Origin: Entoloma clypeatum
Taxonomy: Eukaryota > Basidiomycota > Agaricomycetes > Agaricales > Entolomataceae
NCBI GenBank assembly: GCA_963565915.1
Contig: OY751491.1
Span: 2,666,001-2,730,000 of the forward strand
Direction of reading: 5' to 3'
Length of the DNA stretch: 64,000 bases
Shown: positions 47,531-58,417 of the stretch, piece by piece
How positions within the stretch are numbered: position 1 is the stretch's first letter
Layout: every line of letters begins with the position of its first letter
Translations under genes and position numbers: made by a program
The notes under the pieces: model-generated
Seen by the model: the letters and a program-made list of their open reading frames with translations, nothing else
Database searches by the model: none
Told to the model about the DNA's origin: nothing

Positions 47531-47840
47531 TGTTGAAGTTCCACCTGGGCGCTAGCCACAGGTGTACTGAGCAACATAGCTACAGTGGAAGTACTCTACG
47601 ATACCGCTATGGTCACTTACATGGTTTGGAGGGGGTAAGGCTAGTGAGAGCGGTTGAGGCTGGTGAGAGCGATGGAGCTGGTTAAGAGTCAAGAGACAAC
47701 TTGTTGATATTGACAGTTTCCTGGTCTTATATACCGTACTACTGTTTGTACCAACCAAACAAGTATGTAATGAAGATATGTAAAGGTCACGTGATGTAAT
47801 CTAATCTAATCTAATCTACGTGATGGGAAAAGTTTCAACA
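47531..47840 (-). repeat. Copia 5' LTR (310 bp)
   Basis: Same sequence as the other LTR apart from the shorter TAATC tract and few if any substitutions by eye. TCACGTGA at 47787-47794. Confidence 0.93.
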
Positions 47841-47979
47841 CATATCCTCAAGATCAAGTGGAGAGAATTAAAGCCAGAAAGCCAGGCTGTACAAGGGTAA
47901 AAGAATTAAGTCATTTGAGGCAGTGGATGTAGCACGATAAGCCCTCTTTAAAAAGTTTTGCAACACCCGGTCACCCATA

Positions 47980-48715
47980 CTATCGATTCCCTAGAAGCGA
48001 CTTATTCCCCCAGTAACGACCTTTTACATTTCTAGAGACATTGACGCATATCGACACCTTCGGACCTTGAGATCGTGTTCATATGAACATGGATGTGTAG
48101 TTTGGTTGCTCAATTTAGTTTGTAAATACTTTGAAGGATGTGTTGGAAGCCGAACAGTCGCAAAATACAACAATTTTGAACATTTTTAGGCTTGGAACAA
48201 CTAACATCTCTAAAAATTCCTTGATCCTCTGAGTGATAGCCATATACATACTGTTGAAAACTAAAGCACATTTCTCTGCCAAGATATCATAGTGCAGATA
48301 GAATGGGCGAGCAGCAAAGCATTGAGTGTGACAACCAGGGATCGGACAACAATGAATCTTTCAACTCCGCTGAATCAGGGAGGTCCGCCAGGTGTCCTCT
48401 CACATCGAAATTACCGGCTTTCAGCGGCAGTAGGACCCTGTGCCAAGCAGGAACTCCAACGTTGTCATGACCCGATCGTGACAATTAGGTCGTTTCCCAG
48501 TGAATTGAGACCCTTTTGTTTCTCTTCCTTCTGGTGCTCTCGCAGCCCAAGATCTGTGAACACTGTCGCATGTGAAGTTGAAGGACAGGAGGTTAGCTCA
48601 CAATCTGTCAAGTACCGCAACTGGTTCCGGTGAGTGGATGTGGAAAGAAACATGAATCCGCGAAGGGTCTCAAAAAACGGGTCATTTCTAGGGAATTGAT
48701 AGTATCGTCCGCCCT
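47980..48715. other. Gene-poor stretch with one short orphan open frame
   Basis: AT-rich flank between the TIR element and the MITE-like nest. From 48303 a 63-codon plus-strand frame (MGEQQSIECDNQGSDNN...) runs to 48472; a GTCATG...AATTAG intron could extend it to about 48630. It has no recognisable domain and could be a decayed exon. Nothing else is supported. Confidence 0.3.
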
Positions 48716-49212
48716 CACTTCGCTGCGGCTGTGCTCTCGTCCTCATGCTGGTCACATCAGTCACGGCGGCCGGCAGAAAGTCCCCACAGCCCGCTGACAT
48801 TCTGCTCCAAACAGCCCCTGCACGGCATTACTATCACTCACCCTAAGGTCAGCGTGGCTGTGTCAAGACCTCAAGGTCGTCAGTCACATCAGGTCACAAG
48901 TCGATTCTGCACTCCGCTGTCAAGTTGGCGACATGGTGTCGAAAAGAGCATGTCCATGTGATACTTTGTTTATACTCCGACACGGCAGGGACCGACAGTG
49001 ACATACAGTGTGACTCCCCAAATTCAGCAGTTTCAACAGATGTCGAGCGATCTCAACATCCGCCACAGTTCTACCACATTTTGTGTGTCCAATTCAATCA
49101 GAGTCAATCATAAATACTGTCTGTGTTTGCCGTCAGGTCATAAAAGTAGCTGGGAAGGCGATCTGAGAAATCTGCCGACCTTGAGGATTTTGACACAGCC
49201 ACACCGACCTTA

Positions 49213-49305
49213 GAGCCTGTTCGGCTACACCTGCGCAGCCTTGTGTCAGGGTCTTCTCGCGTGTCAGGGTGCATCTGTCGCTCCGGAACCCAACAGAGTT
49301 TGAAC
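49213..49305 (+). repeat. Harbinger left TIR
   Basis: 93-bp inverted repeat partner of 58418-58510. Ends ...AGAGTTTGAAC. Confidence 0.9.
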
Positions 49306-50175
49306 TGCCCCGATGGGGGTTTTTTGTTTTTGTTTTGAATTGTATTGTTATCAAAGCCACTGATGAACCATCGGGGCGATATTGATAATCGACGAAGGCT
49401 TGAACATCTTGCTTTCCTCACTCTCATCTGTGCAGCTTTTTGGCTCCATCACATCGTCCTCACACAGTTTGTTATGGCTGAAACCCAATCCAACACCTCT
49501 CAGCCCCGTGCTCAATGGTCTCAGACAGAGACCCTGGAGCTGGTCCGATATCTTCATAATATTCGCAGCGAGGGTCCTATGTTCAAGGAAGCGGCCTTCT
49601 CCGCTGCTGCTCTGCATATTGCGAGGTTTCACGAGGCAGGCCCTATCAAAACATCGAAAATGGTCTCGAGCCGTTGGTGGACTGTACGCTCACCTTATCG
49701 CTCAATTCATTCTTGATCTTCTGATCCTTTACTAGTTGAAGCAAGCCTTCGCCCAGGTTTCCAATTATCGAAACGGTTCGGGCCTCAGCTGGAACCCTGA
49801 GACTGGTGCAGATATTCAGACTCCATCGGAAGCTACCGTCTTTCAAGCATACATCAATAGTACTTCTGTGAGTCCATATCTGTTTCAGTTTTGTGGCATT
49901 TTACTGATATCTCTCTAGGGAAAAGGCATGGCAGTTTTTCGAAATAATGGCTTCCCACTTTACGAGCTCTTATCGGAAATCATCTGGCCCGGAATGGTGG
50001 CTCGGGGGGACTTTGCTTTTCATCCAGGAACAACTTCTGCTCTGCCTCAAGAGACACATGATGAGGAAACAGACGCTCCTGGTATGGTTACTATATCCCA
50101 TCAATTTTAGTCCTATTGATCTGACCTGAGCGTAGAAATCATGATAACTCCCCTTGGCATAACAACGACCCCTGC

Positions 50176-50608
50176 TGTAAGGGCAACCACTTTCACTTTT
50201 CACTTTTCCTTTCCTTTCTTCCTTTCCTTTCTATTCCACCATCTCCGACGTCCTCCGATCGTATCCGCTGTCTCCGACATCTTATCCGCCTCTCCGCATC
50301 CGACGACTCCGCCCCCATCCACTACTCCGCACGTCGGATCGCAGGTACTATCATTCATCTCGTTTCCATTCATCCCCCATCCCTACTCCCGACCATTACT
50401 CATCATTCCTATGTCTCGTTTTATCTTTTATTTCATATCTCATTTTACTATTTATCTCGCTAGCTTGCAGGGGAATCCTTAGAACTTTCTCTTCGGATCT
50501 CCCTTGCAAGGTGTGTGTTGTATTACTTATCAGACTGCTCAATCTAATCTTCGGATCTCCCTTGCAAGTATCTGAGTTTGAGTCTTGGATCGTAAGGTCG
50601 CCCTTACA
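50176..50608 (+). repeat. Gypsy 5' LTR
   Basis: Contains a TATA-like CTATTTAT at 50448-50455 about 30 bp before AGAACTTTCT (50481-50490), which complements the primer site; this places the probable transcription start near 50481. The first part carries nine TCCG tetramers between 50244 and 50329. Confidence 0.93.
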
Positions 50609-50610
50609 GT

Positions 50611-50620
50611 AGAAAGTTCT
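50611..50620 (+). promoter_or_regulatory. Gypsy self-primer binding site
   Basis: AGAAAGTTCT two bases after the 5' LTR is the exact complement of AGAACTTTCT at 50481-50490 in the LTR, as in Tf1/sushi elements that prime from the 5' end of their own RNA. Confidence 0.7.
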
Positions 50621-50769
50621 CATCTAATTGGACCGGGTCCGATTGCATCGTTGTCACGATTCCGCGCTTCGGAGTAGCTTCGTCCGCGTCCGACTCCGAT
50701 ACATCTCACACCCCTTCCAGTTCTTCTAATTACCTCTCCGTAACCGGTGATTCTGCTCCGCGCATAGTA

Positions 50770-51924
50770 ATGGACGACCCCAATCGCCTTGAACAGCTCG
50801 AGCACGAGTTCCAGGAACAACGTCAAACTCTCGCTGATATCTCTACTCAACTTGACCAACTCCTCCTCGCCTTCAACGCAATTCCTGCCCCAGCTCCGCC
50901 ACCTATCCCACCTGCTCCCGCACCCGCACCTCCACCTGCTCCGCTCGCTCCGGCCAATCCGGGCGTGCGTCGAGCAAAACCCGCCAATCCGTCAGACTTC
51001 GACGGATCGCGCGCAAATGGCTGGACCTTTCTAAACTCCTGTGAATTGTTTATGGGGCTGGCTCCGGAACAGTTCGCAGACGACCACGCTAAAATTTATT
51101 GGGCCTTATCTTTCATGAAGAGTGGACGCGCAGCACGCTTTGCGGATCGCATTATCCGACAAGAGCGGAGGACCGGTGCTCCGCCTTATCGGACTTGGGT
51201 GGACTTCCGCGCCGTCTTTACAACGGAGTTCACTCCGAAGAATGAGGAACAGGACGCGAGACTGATCCTCGAAGGAGAATCCTATTATCAAGGTCAACGG
51301 GATGTCGAGACCTATATTGACGAGTTCAAAGACTACATTGACAAAGCAGGCTATCAGGAGGATACCAATATAGTACTCAAATTCCGCCATGGTCTCCGTT
51401 CCGACATTCAGAACGAGATCGCCACCCTGACCCACGGACGGCCTGCGGACGACAACTCCGATGAGTGGTACTCTGCAGCACGAGTCAACGACGACAATAG
51501 AATTGCCAACAAAGCCTTCAAAGCCACTGCTCCGACCCGCACATCCGCCTTCCGCAACGTCGTCGGACCAAGAGTACCTGGCACCTCAGTATTCCCTCGC
51601 CCCTACATTCCATTCACTCCGCGTCCAGCTCCGCTCGCATCCGCAACCGCTCCGCCGACAAGGGACCCTAATGCAATGGACATTGATACTTCACGCGTCA
51701 AAGGCAAGAATGCCAATGCATGCTTCAGATGTAACAAAACGGGTCACTTCAGTCGTGAATGCCCCCTTCGCTTCGACGTCCGATTCATGACGATGGAGGA
51801 ACAAGACGAGTTTATCATGGAACAACTCGTGGTCAAGGACGCGGCGGAAGGCAACTCCGTTCCGCCCACGGAGTCTGCGGAGTCGGAGGGAGGACAGGAG
51901 GATTTTCCTCCTCACAACGAGTGA
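50770..51924 (+). CDS. Gypsy gag
   Basis: 384 residues. Coiled start DDPNRLEQLEHEFQEQRQTLADI, a Pro/Ala linker, then the retrotransposon capsid domain (FDGSRANGWTFLNSCELFMGL, WALSFMKSGRAARFADRI, VDFRAVFTTEFTPKNEEQDA, DVETYIDEFKDYIDKAGY). Near the C-terminus a CCHC nucleocapsid knuckle CFRCNKTGHFSREC. It overlaps pol, which lies in the -1 frame, by up to 166 bp. Confidence 0.9.
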   Translation: MDDPNRLEQLEHEFQEQRQTLADISTQLDQLLLAFNAIPAPAPPPIPPAPAPAPPPAPLAPANPGVRRAKPANPSDFDGSRANGWTFLNSCELFMGLAPEQFADDHAKIYWALSFMKSGRAARFADRIIRQERRTGAPPYRTWVDFRAVFTTEFTPKNEEQDARLILEGESYYQGQRDVETYIDEFKDYIDKAGYQEDTNIVLKFRHGLRSDIQNEIATLTHGRPADDNSDEWYSAARVNDDNRIANKAFKATAPTRTSAFRNVVGPRVPGTSVFPRPYIPFTPRPAPLASATAPPTRDPNAMDIDTSRVKGKNANACFRCNKTGHFSRECPLRFDVRFMTMEEQDEFIMEQLVVKDAAEGNSVPPTESAESEGGQEDFPPHNE

Positions 51925-54900
51925 ACAGTGCACCCTCGTTGTCTACTAAAAATCGTTATGCTGCCTTATTTATGGAACAATATGATCCTATACCCTCCAT
52001 CTCTAAGCCTGCAAACGATCCTATAGTCGCACCCAACTCCGCAAACCCTATCCGCATCCGCTTCTCTAAGTGGGAGCGGCGGCTTCCAAAACAATATGTT
52101 CTCGCCGCAGCCGCTCGCTCCGACAATTCCCTCGAACTAGACATAGTTCTCGAAACTACCGACACTAAAGACATACTATCACAAAAGGCCTTACTCGACA
52201 GTGGGGCAACAGGATCGTTTATTGAACGTACTCTGGTCGAGAAACACCGACTCTCTACTCGAAAACTACAACGCGCAATTCCGGTATACAACATCGACGG
52301 AACTCCGAATGAGGCCGGAGCAATAACGGAGGTGTTGGACGTAGTGCTCCGCTATCGGGATCACTCGGAACGGACCCAGCTTGCAGTCACAAGTTTGGGA
52401 AAACAAGAAATCGTGTTAGGCTTCACTTGGCTCAAAGAACACAACCCCGAGGTAGATTGGACTTCAGGGGAAGTGAAGATGAGCCGGTGTCCTGCACGAT
52501 GTCGGACATGCCAACAGGAGGCAGCCCAAGAGCGGAAGGAGCGGAAGTTCGAACAAGTCCGCATCCGAGCCTGTCGGATGGGTTCCACTCCGACGTCCGG
52601 TCTAGAGGAGGAGGCTCCACGCGGCCCATGGGTGGAGGATGTCACAGAAGGAGAAGAAACGGAGGAGTTAGCGGAAGACGATGAGGAAGAGGATGAGTTT
52701 GAGGAGGGAGACCGCCTTTTTGTCGGAACAGTACCTGCGGAGGCGGAGTTCATCCGCGCTTCATCCAATATCTCGCAACGTCTATCGGAGGCCTTCCTCA
52801 GTAACCAGAAACCCAAATCTTTCCGCGATTCCGTACCAGACCACTTGTTTGATTTCGAAGACGTATTCTCAAAGACCTCTTTCGACACCTTACCGGAAGA
52901 GCGGACGTGGGACCACGCCATTGAACTTGTTCCGGACGCCTCTCCGGCGGGTTGTAAGGTATATCCGCTCACCCCGAACGAACAGAAAGAACTCGACGCG
53001 TTTTTGGAGGAAAACCTTGCAACTGGTCGGATCCGCCCTTCCAAGTCTCCGATGGCATCTCCGGTGTTCTATATCAAGAAAAAGGATGGCTCCCTTTGTC
53101 TTGTACAAGACTACCGGTCACTCAATTCCAAAACTATCAAAAACAAGTATCCGCTTCCGCTCATATCCGAACTGATCAATAAACTTCAACGCGCTCAATA
53201 CTTCACCAAACTCGACATCCGCTGGGGTTACAACAATGTACGGATAAAGCCCGGAGACGAGTGGAAGGCCGCTTTTCGGACCAATCGCGGACTCTATGAA
53301 CCATTGGTGATGTTCTTCGGCCTCACTAATAGTCCATCCACATTCCAGACTATGATGAACGAGATCTTTCAGGACCTTATCACTGAAGGTGTAGTTTGTG
53401 TTTACCTTGACGATATACTCATCTTCACGGAGACCCTTGCGGAACATCGGAGGGTCACACGGATTGTACTGGAACGACTTCGCGAACACAAACTCTATCT
53501 AAAACCAGAGAAATGCGAGTTTGAGCAAACGCGCATCGAATACTTAGGCCTTATTATTGAACAAGGACGCGTAGAGATGAATCCGGTGAAAGTAGCGGGG
53601 GTCGCGGAGTGGCCTGCTCCGACAAACGTCCGAGAAGTACAGTCCTTTCTGGGGTTCACTAACTTCTATCGCCGTTTTATTGAAGGGTTTTCGGACATCG
53701 CGCGCCCTCTTTTCGAGCTCACGAAGAAGGGGCACCTCTGGTCTTGGAAGGAAGGAGAAGTGTCCGCATTTGCGGAGTTGAAGCGGAGGATTACATCCGC
53801 TCCGATCCTGGTCTTAGCTGATCATCGAAAGGAGTGGCGGGTAGAAGCGGATAGCTCGGACTTTGCAACCGGAGCAGTACTGTCCCAACCAACAGAGGAC
53901 GGTAAGTGGCACCCTGTCGCATTCTATTCCAAAAGCCTCAGTCCGGTGGAACGCAACTACGAGATCTATGACAAGGAGATGTTGGCAGTGGTCCGCGCAT
54001 TAGAGGAGTGGAGGCACTTCCTTGAAGGAGCGGAGAAGACAGTGGAGATTTGGACGGACCACAAAAATCTTGAGTACTTCATGACAGCTCAAAAACTAAA
54101 TCGACGACAAGCTAGATGGTCCTTATACCTCGCTCGTTTCGATTTTAAAATGCACCATCGACCTGGAAAGTCAATGGGCAAGTCCGACGCTTTGTCCCGA
54201 CGAGCGGACCATGGAGACGGATCGCGGGACAACGAAAACATCATCCTTCTTCGACCAGAATTGTTTGCAGTGCGAGCAATGCGTGGGGTAACTGTTCAAG
54301 GGGAAGAACGCGACGTCCTCTGCCAGGTCCGACAGGGAATCCGAGAGGGGCTACTGGAGGATAGTGTGGCGGAGGTCGTCAGATCCCTTCCGACCGTCGG
54401 AGCGGGGTCCGTCCGAAGTGCGGAGTGGAGGCAAGCGGAAGGTTTGCTCTACTTCAGGGATCGTATCTATGTTCCTAATAATCCCCAACTGCATCATCGG
54501 ATCCTCACACAACACCACGACACTCCGGTGGCCGGACATCCGGGACGGTGGAAAACCTTGGAACTGGTGTCGCGCAATTACTGGTGGCCACACATGTCTC
54601 GTTTAATAGGTCAATATTGCAAGACATGCGACTCATGCCTCCGCACCAAGGTCCGACGCACTCCGCCCTCCGGAGAGCTCAATCCACTACTGGTCCCCAC
54701 GGAGCGGTGGCAAGTAACCAGTGTCGACTTCATTACTGAACTACCAGAAGCCCACGGCTACGACGCTATCATGGTGGTAGTGGACTCAGTAGGGAAGCGG
54801 GGACACTTCATCCCGACGCACTCCGACATCTCCACACTCGGGACTGCACGCTCCTATATTCAAAACGTCTGGAAACTCCACGGACTACCGGAGGCCATTG

Positions 54901-55828
54901 TCTCCGACCGCGGACCACAGTTTGTCGCCAAGTTCACGCGCGAACTATATAGGCTACTTGGCATTAAGATTGCTGCCTCGACAGCCTACCATCCGCAGTC
55001 GGACGGACAGACGGAGCGGGTCAATCAAGGATTGGAACAATATCTTCGCCTATTCGTCAATGAACGTCAAGACGATTGGGACGAATGGCTTCCGATGGCT
55101 GAATTTGCATACAACAACCATGTTCACGCATCGACACGTCAAACTCCGTTCTACATTGACACCGGCCGCCATCCACGCATGGGATTCGAACCTCGCGAGA
55201 AGCGGACGGAAATCGAGGCGGTAGCGGATTTCAGCGAGCGGATGAGTCCGCTCTGGAAGAGGCTCGCGCAGCACTAACAAAGGCAAAAGACGACATGGCG
55301 CGATACTACAACCAGCATCGGAGCACCACTCCGACATTCCGCCCGGGGGACAAGGTCTTTTTAGACTCATCGGACCTCAAAACCACCCGACCCACAAAAG
55401 AACTTGCACATCGGTACGTAGGCCCTTTCCCAGTGGTCCGACCTGTCGGAACACATGCCTACGAACTTCGCCTTCCCCCTTCCATGTCCCGCATTCACCC
55501 AGTATTCCACGTCGTCAAACTTTCACTAGTTCCCGACGACCCTTTCCGACGCCAAGTCCGCTCTCCTCCGCCTCCGACGGTAGTGGGAGAAGAATTGGAG
55601 TATGATGTTGAAAACCTCTTGGACAGCCGACTGCATCAAGGCAAGCTTCAATTCTTGGTCAAATGGAAGGGATATGGCTACGAAGAGAATTCCTGGGAAG
55701 CAGAAGACAATGTCCACGCTCCGCGCCTAGTCCGCGACTTCTACCGACGTCATCCGGGAGCTCCGCGTCGGATCTCCGCTGCGATATTCAACTCGTTTCA
55801 CCTGACACGTCGAGACGCCGTGCCTTGA
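51759..55828 (+). pseudogene. Gypsy pol: protease-RT-RNase H-integrase-chromodomain, one frameshift
   Basis: In the -1 frame relative to gag. Protease ALLDSGATGSFI; RT VQDYRSLNSKTIKNKYPLP, FTKLDIRWGYNNVRI, FGLTNSPSTFQ and YLDDILIF; RNase H VEADSSDFATGAVL and DKEMLAVVRALEEWRHFL; integrase zinc finger HHDTPVAGH plus CKTCDSCLRTK; DDE residues in SVDFITELP, VSDRGPQF and QSDGQTERVNQ. Near 55240 a one-base loss changes frame so the main frame ends at 55277 (LAQH). The other frame continues with DDMARYYNQHR, FRPGDKVFLD and HPVFHVVKL, then the chromodomain ELEYDVENLLDSRL, FLVKWKGYGYEENSWE, stopping at 55828. Otherwise intact. Confidence 0.9.
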
Positions 55829-55836
55829 AGGGGGGG
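55829..55836 (+). promoter_or_regulatory. Gypsy polypurine tract
   Basis: AGGGGGGG just before the 3' LTR (TGA spacer, then TGTAAGG), overlapping the pol stop region. Confidence 0.65.
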
Positions 55837-55839
55837 TGA

Positions 55840-56272
55840 TGTAAGGGCAACCACTTTCACTTTTCACTTTTCCTTTCCTTTCTTCCTTTCCTTTCTATTC
55901 CACCATCTCCGACGTCCTCCGATCGTATCCGCTGTCTCCGACATCTTATCCGCCTCTCCGCATCCGACGACTCCGCCCCCATCCACTACTCCGCACGTCG
56001 GATCGCAGGTACTATCATTCATCTCGTTTCCATTCATCCCCCATCCCTACTCCCGACCATTACTCATCATTCCTATGTCTCGTTTTATCTTTTATTTCAT
56101 ATCTCATTTTACTATTTATCTCGCTAGCTTGCAGGGGAATCCTTAGAACTTTCTCTTCGGATCTCCCTTGCAAGGTGTGTGTTGTATTACTTATCAGACT
56201 GCTCAATCTAATCTTCGGATCTCCCTTGCAAGTATCTGAGTTTGAGTCTTGGATCGTAAGGTCGCCCTTACA
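55840..56272 (+). repeat. Gypsy 3' LTR
   Basis: 433-bp copy, matching the 5' LTR over its full length by eye. Confidence 0.93.
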
Positions 56273-56960
56273 CCTGCCGAACCATCATCTAATGTTACCA
56301 CAACCTTCCCGATGCTCCCTACTCCTCCGAATTCACTTCTGCCAGTATCTTCTGCCGCTCCCGCACCCTCACATATATACGCTATGCCACCCGCACCCAC
56401 GCCGGCTCCTAGTTCTTCCTGCCCAACACTGTCTGCACCTCGATCAGGCACAGGTTCCGTTAGTAGCGGCAGCAAGCGGAAGATATCTGCCACAGGCGAT
56501 TCCCATTCCAGCCAACCGTCAAAGCACTCCAACAACTCGCAAATGACACCTTACGTTCTCCTCCATTCGGTACAGGGTACAATCAACAGTCTTGCCGATA
56601 CCATGTGGAGCCGACGCCCGAGGCTTTGGTAGGAGATGCAACAACCCTAGCAGAGTCGGAAATCTCTCCGGGTGATGATCTTACGGATTTTGGGCTGGTG
56701 CTGGCAGATAATCACTTCAAGGCAGGGGTATATCTTCATATGAAGGAATGTGAGAATCGCAATCGGTTTGTCGCAAAAACTCTGGCCGAGTATCGAGCCA
56801 AGCATCCCTTCTGACTGTTACATCCTGGATTATCATCATGCCCTCATCATCGCGCTCTCATTGTTCCATCATTGTAGCCATGTCTTCATCATTCGAAATT
56901 GTATGAATATCGGCCACGAACATTGTTGTAGTTTTGTAGCACCAATGTTTATATTTTTAT

Positions 56961-58331
56961 TCAATCCATGTCTTCGTTGTCTTCATCATCCTCATTGTTA
57001 TCATGATCCCTCACTGCCAACACCTGCTGATAGTCATCCCACATTTTCTGGGCAATTGTTGACCATCGAACATCTGCGGGTGTGTTTGCTGTTAACATTT
57101 CCAGCTCAGCACCAGGATCTTCATCAGTGTCATCCTCGTCCTCTCCTGCTCTGCTTCTGTGATCATCAACATTAAAATCATTGGCCAGATCTCCCTCTTC
57201 CAGATTGTGGATGCGAATGAAATTGTGAAGTGCCACGAGTGCTACAGGAAGGCGAATTTGGACCTCAAGCTTGTATTCGGGTGTGAGAAGTAAGATGCAG
57301 AATCGCCGTTTAAGGACCCCAAAGATGCGCTCAATGACGTTTCGAGCCTGTGCATGATGCAGATTGAATAACTCCTGGGGACTTTTTGGCCTTGTAGCCA
57401 GTTAGTGAGAAATATACTTTTGATGTTAAAATAATGTTACCGAAGACCTGTCCGGCCCCATTCTGCAAGGTGATACCGCGTTCTATGGAATGGAACAAGA
57501 AGTTGATCGCAGTGTGGAAATCCTGCATCTGCAAGATAATACCATCCCACTGGAATGACAAGACTTGTGTCAATTGCATTCTGATATACTCGTGCATCAG
57601 CAGCTGATCCTTCCCATCCAGCGAGAATGTAGCAGAAAAGAAAGTTGAACGTGCAACAAAAGAGGCCATTTTGAGATAGGAATCCTTTCCGATTTCGAAA
57701 CGATATTTGACGCCATGCCGGTGGTGCAATGTGAATATGGCTACCATCAATAGCACCTAATGCATGGCGAAAGTATGGCCAGAGCTTTCTGTTACCACAA
57801 AAATAATCACCAGGTCTATCAGCTGCAGTCGGTTGTTTGACGTATGTAGCATAAAATGGTGGTGATGAAAAGATATCACCCATCTTGCGAAAGTATCTGT
57901 AATCTGGTTTTATCTTTGAATACTGCATTTAAAAAAAAATCCTACCGTGAAATAGTCTCATTAGACCGCTGGAAACGTTCACCGACATGTCGGGTCGTAA
58001 GCCCCGTTACACATGTATAAAGAAATATCGCAAGTTGTTCCTCCAATGTCACGTACTTTGAGTCTGTATGTCCCATCCCTCGTAGAGTTTGTAGGAGCTC
58101 ATGAAAAACGTGTTTGTGCACCCCAAGCTCAGTTCGTATACGTTCGGGGTGCCCATCAAGCAGTTCCTGTACCCATGCTCGGCCAGAGAGCATTGAGTCA
58201 TGATAGGGTTGTTTGATATAAAATGTGCGGATGACCTGAAGAACCAGGGGAAGGACTACACCTATCAAGAGGGAATAGATCTGAAGTATGTACTGGTGGC
58301 GGGTCCTTGATGAAGAAGAACGTGGCGGCAT
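56961..58331 (-). CDS. PIF/Harbinger DDE nuclease (transposase), apparently intact
   Basis: Start MPPRSSSSRTRHQYILQI. The DNA-binding/helical part has LLDGHPERIRTELGV and VTGLTTRHVGERFQRSNETISR; an intron of 49 nt (GTAGGA...TTACAG) joins YFRKMGDIFSS. The DDE_Tnp_4 core follows: ALGAIDGSHIHI (first Asp), FRNRKGFLSQN, GWEGSAADARVY (second Asp), YYLADAGFPHC, LLVPFHRTRYHLAEWGR. A second intron (GTAACA...TACAAG) leads to ELFNLHHAQARNVIERIFGVLKRRF with the catalytic Glu, VALVALHNFIRIHN, and an acidic end DNEDMD. All catalytic residues are present and no stop interrupts the spliced frame. Confidence 0.88.
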
Positions 58332-58417
58332 TTCAGAGGGCACTGCGGTGGACGTGATGCAATCTGTTATCAACGATAATCAGTTGATTAAAATAATGCA
58401 TTATATAATATGTAGTT

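Larger units (their letters stand above)
42049..47840 (-). mobile_element. Ty1/Copia LTR retrotransposon, 5.8 kb, damaged coding region
   Basis: Read on the minus strand. LTRs at 47531-47840 (5') and 42049-42368 (3') begin TGTTGAAG and end TTTCAACA. Direct repeats CATAT at 42044-42048 and 47841-47845 are a 5-bp target duplication. A primer site and a polypurine tract lie just inside the LTRs. The order gag-protease-integrase-RT-RNase H is that of Copia. The near-identity of the LTRs implies recent insertion, although the coding frame is already broken in four places. Confidence 0.93.
41505..47977. mobile_element. Non-autonomous TIR element (TA target, mariner-like) split by Copia
   Basis: A perfect 22-bp inverted repeat (TGGGTGACCGGGTGTTGCAA AA) occupies 41505-41526 and 47956-47977, each flanked externally by TA (41503-41504; 47978-47979). 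Removing the Copia insertion and one target duplication leaves about 0.68 kb with no transposase frame, consistent with a Tc1/mariner-type MITE or deletion derivative. A near-copy in inverted orientation of its subterminal sequence occurs at about 41975-41999 (TTTTGCATAACCTAGTG). Superfamily is inferred from TA only. Confidence 0.7.
50176..56272 (+). mobile_element. Chromodomain Gypsy (chromovirus) LTR retrotransposon, 6.1 kb
   Basis: LTRs of 433 bp each (50176-50608; 55840-56272), identical as far as I can compare, starting TGTAAGGGC and ending GCCCTTACA. Target duplication CCTGC (50171-50175; 56273-56277). Gag with a CCHC knuckle, then protease-RT-RNase H-integrase and a C-terminal chromodomain. 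The order and the chromodomain place it among Ty3/Gypsy chromoviruses (Tf1/sushi-like). Insertion is very recent. Confidence 0.95.
49474..56814 (+). pseudogene. Harbinger Myb/SANT-like partner gene, split by the Gypsy element
   Basis: Start MAETQSNTSQPRAQWSQTET; the QWSQTETLELVRYL and SSRWWTLKQAF segments are Myb/SANT/MADF-like. Exons follow with introns GTACGC...ACTAG (49685-49734) and GTGAGT...CTCTAG, then GFPLYELLSEIIWPGMVARG and GTTSALPQE. The frame enters the Gypsy at codon Pro-Ala (50175) and resumes exactly after it at 56273 as PAEPSSNVTTTFPMLP when one CCTGC copy is discounted. Downstream, a one-base shift near 56605 separates SVQGTINSLADTM from EPTPEALVGD, which runs to the stop at 56814. 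The partner normally imports the nuclease and binds TIRs; here it is broken. Confidence 0.78.

Noticed and set aside
48844..49212. A separate 369-bp MITE with its own TAA/TTA target duplication
   Set aside because: The flanking triplets are inverted, not direct, and the inverted repeat continues beyond the Harbinger into 58511-58531, so it is part of the larger outer element.
51759..51924. A definite slippery heptamer for gag-pol -1 frameshifting
   Set aside because: The overlap is in the -1 frame but no convincing X-XXY-YYZ site in the correct phase was found by eye.
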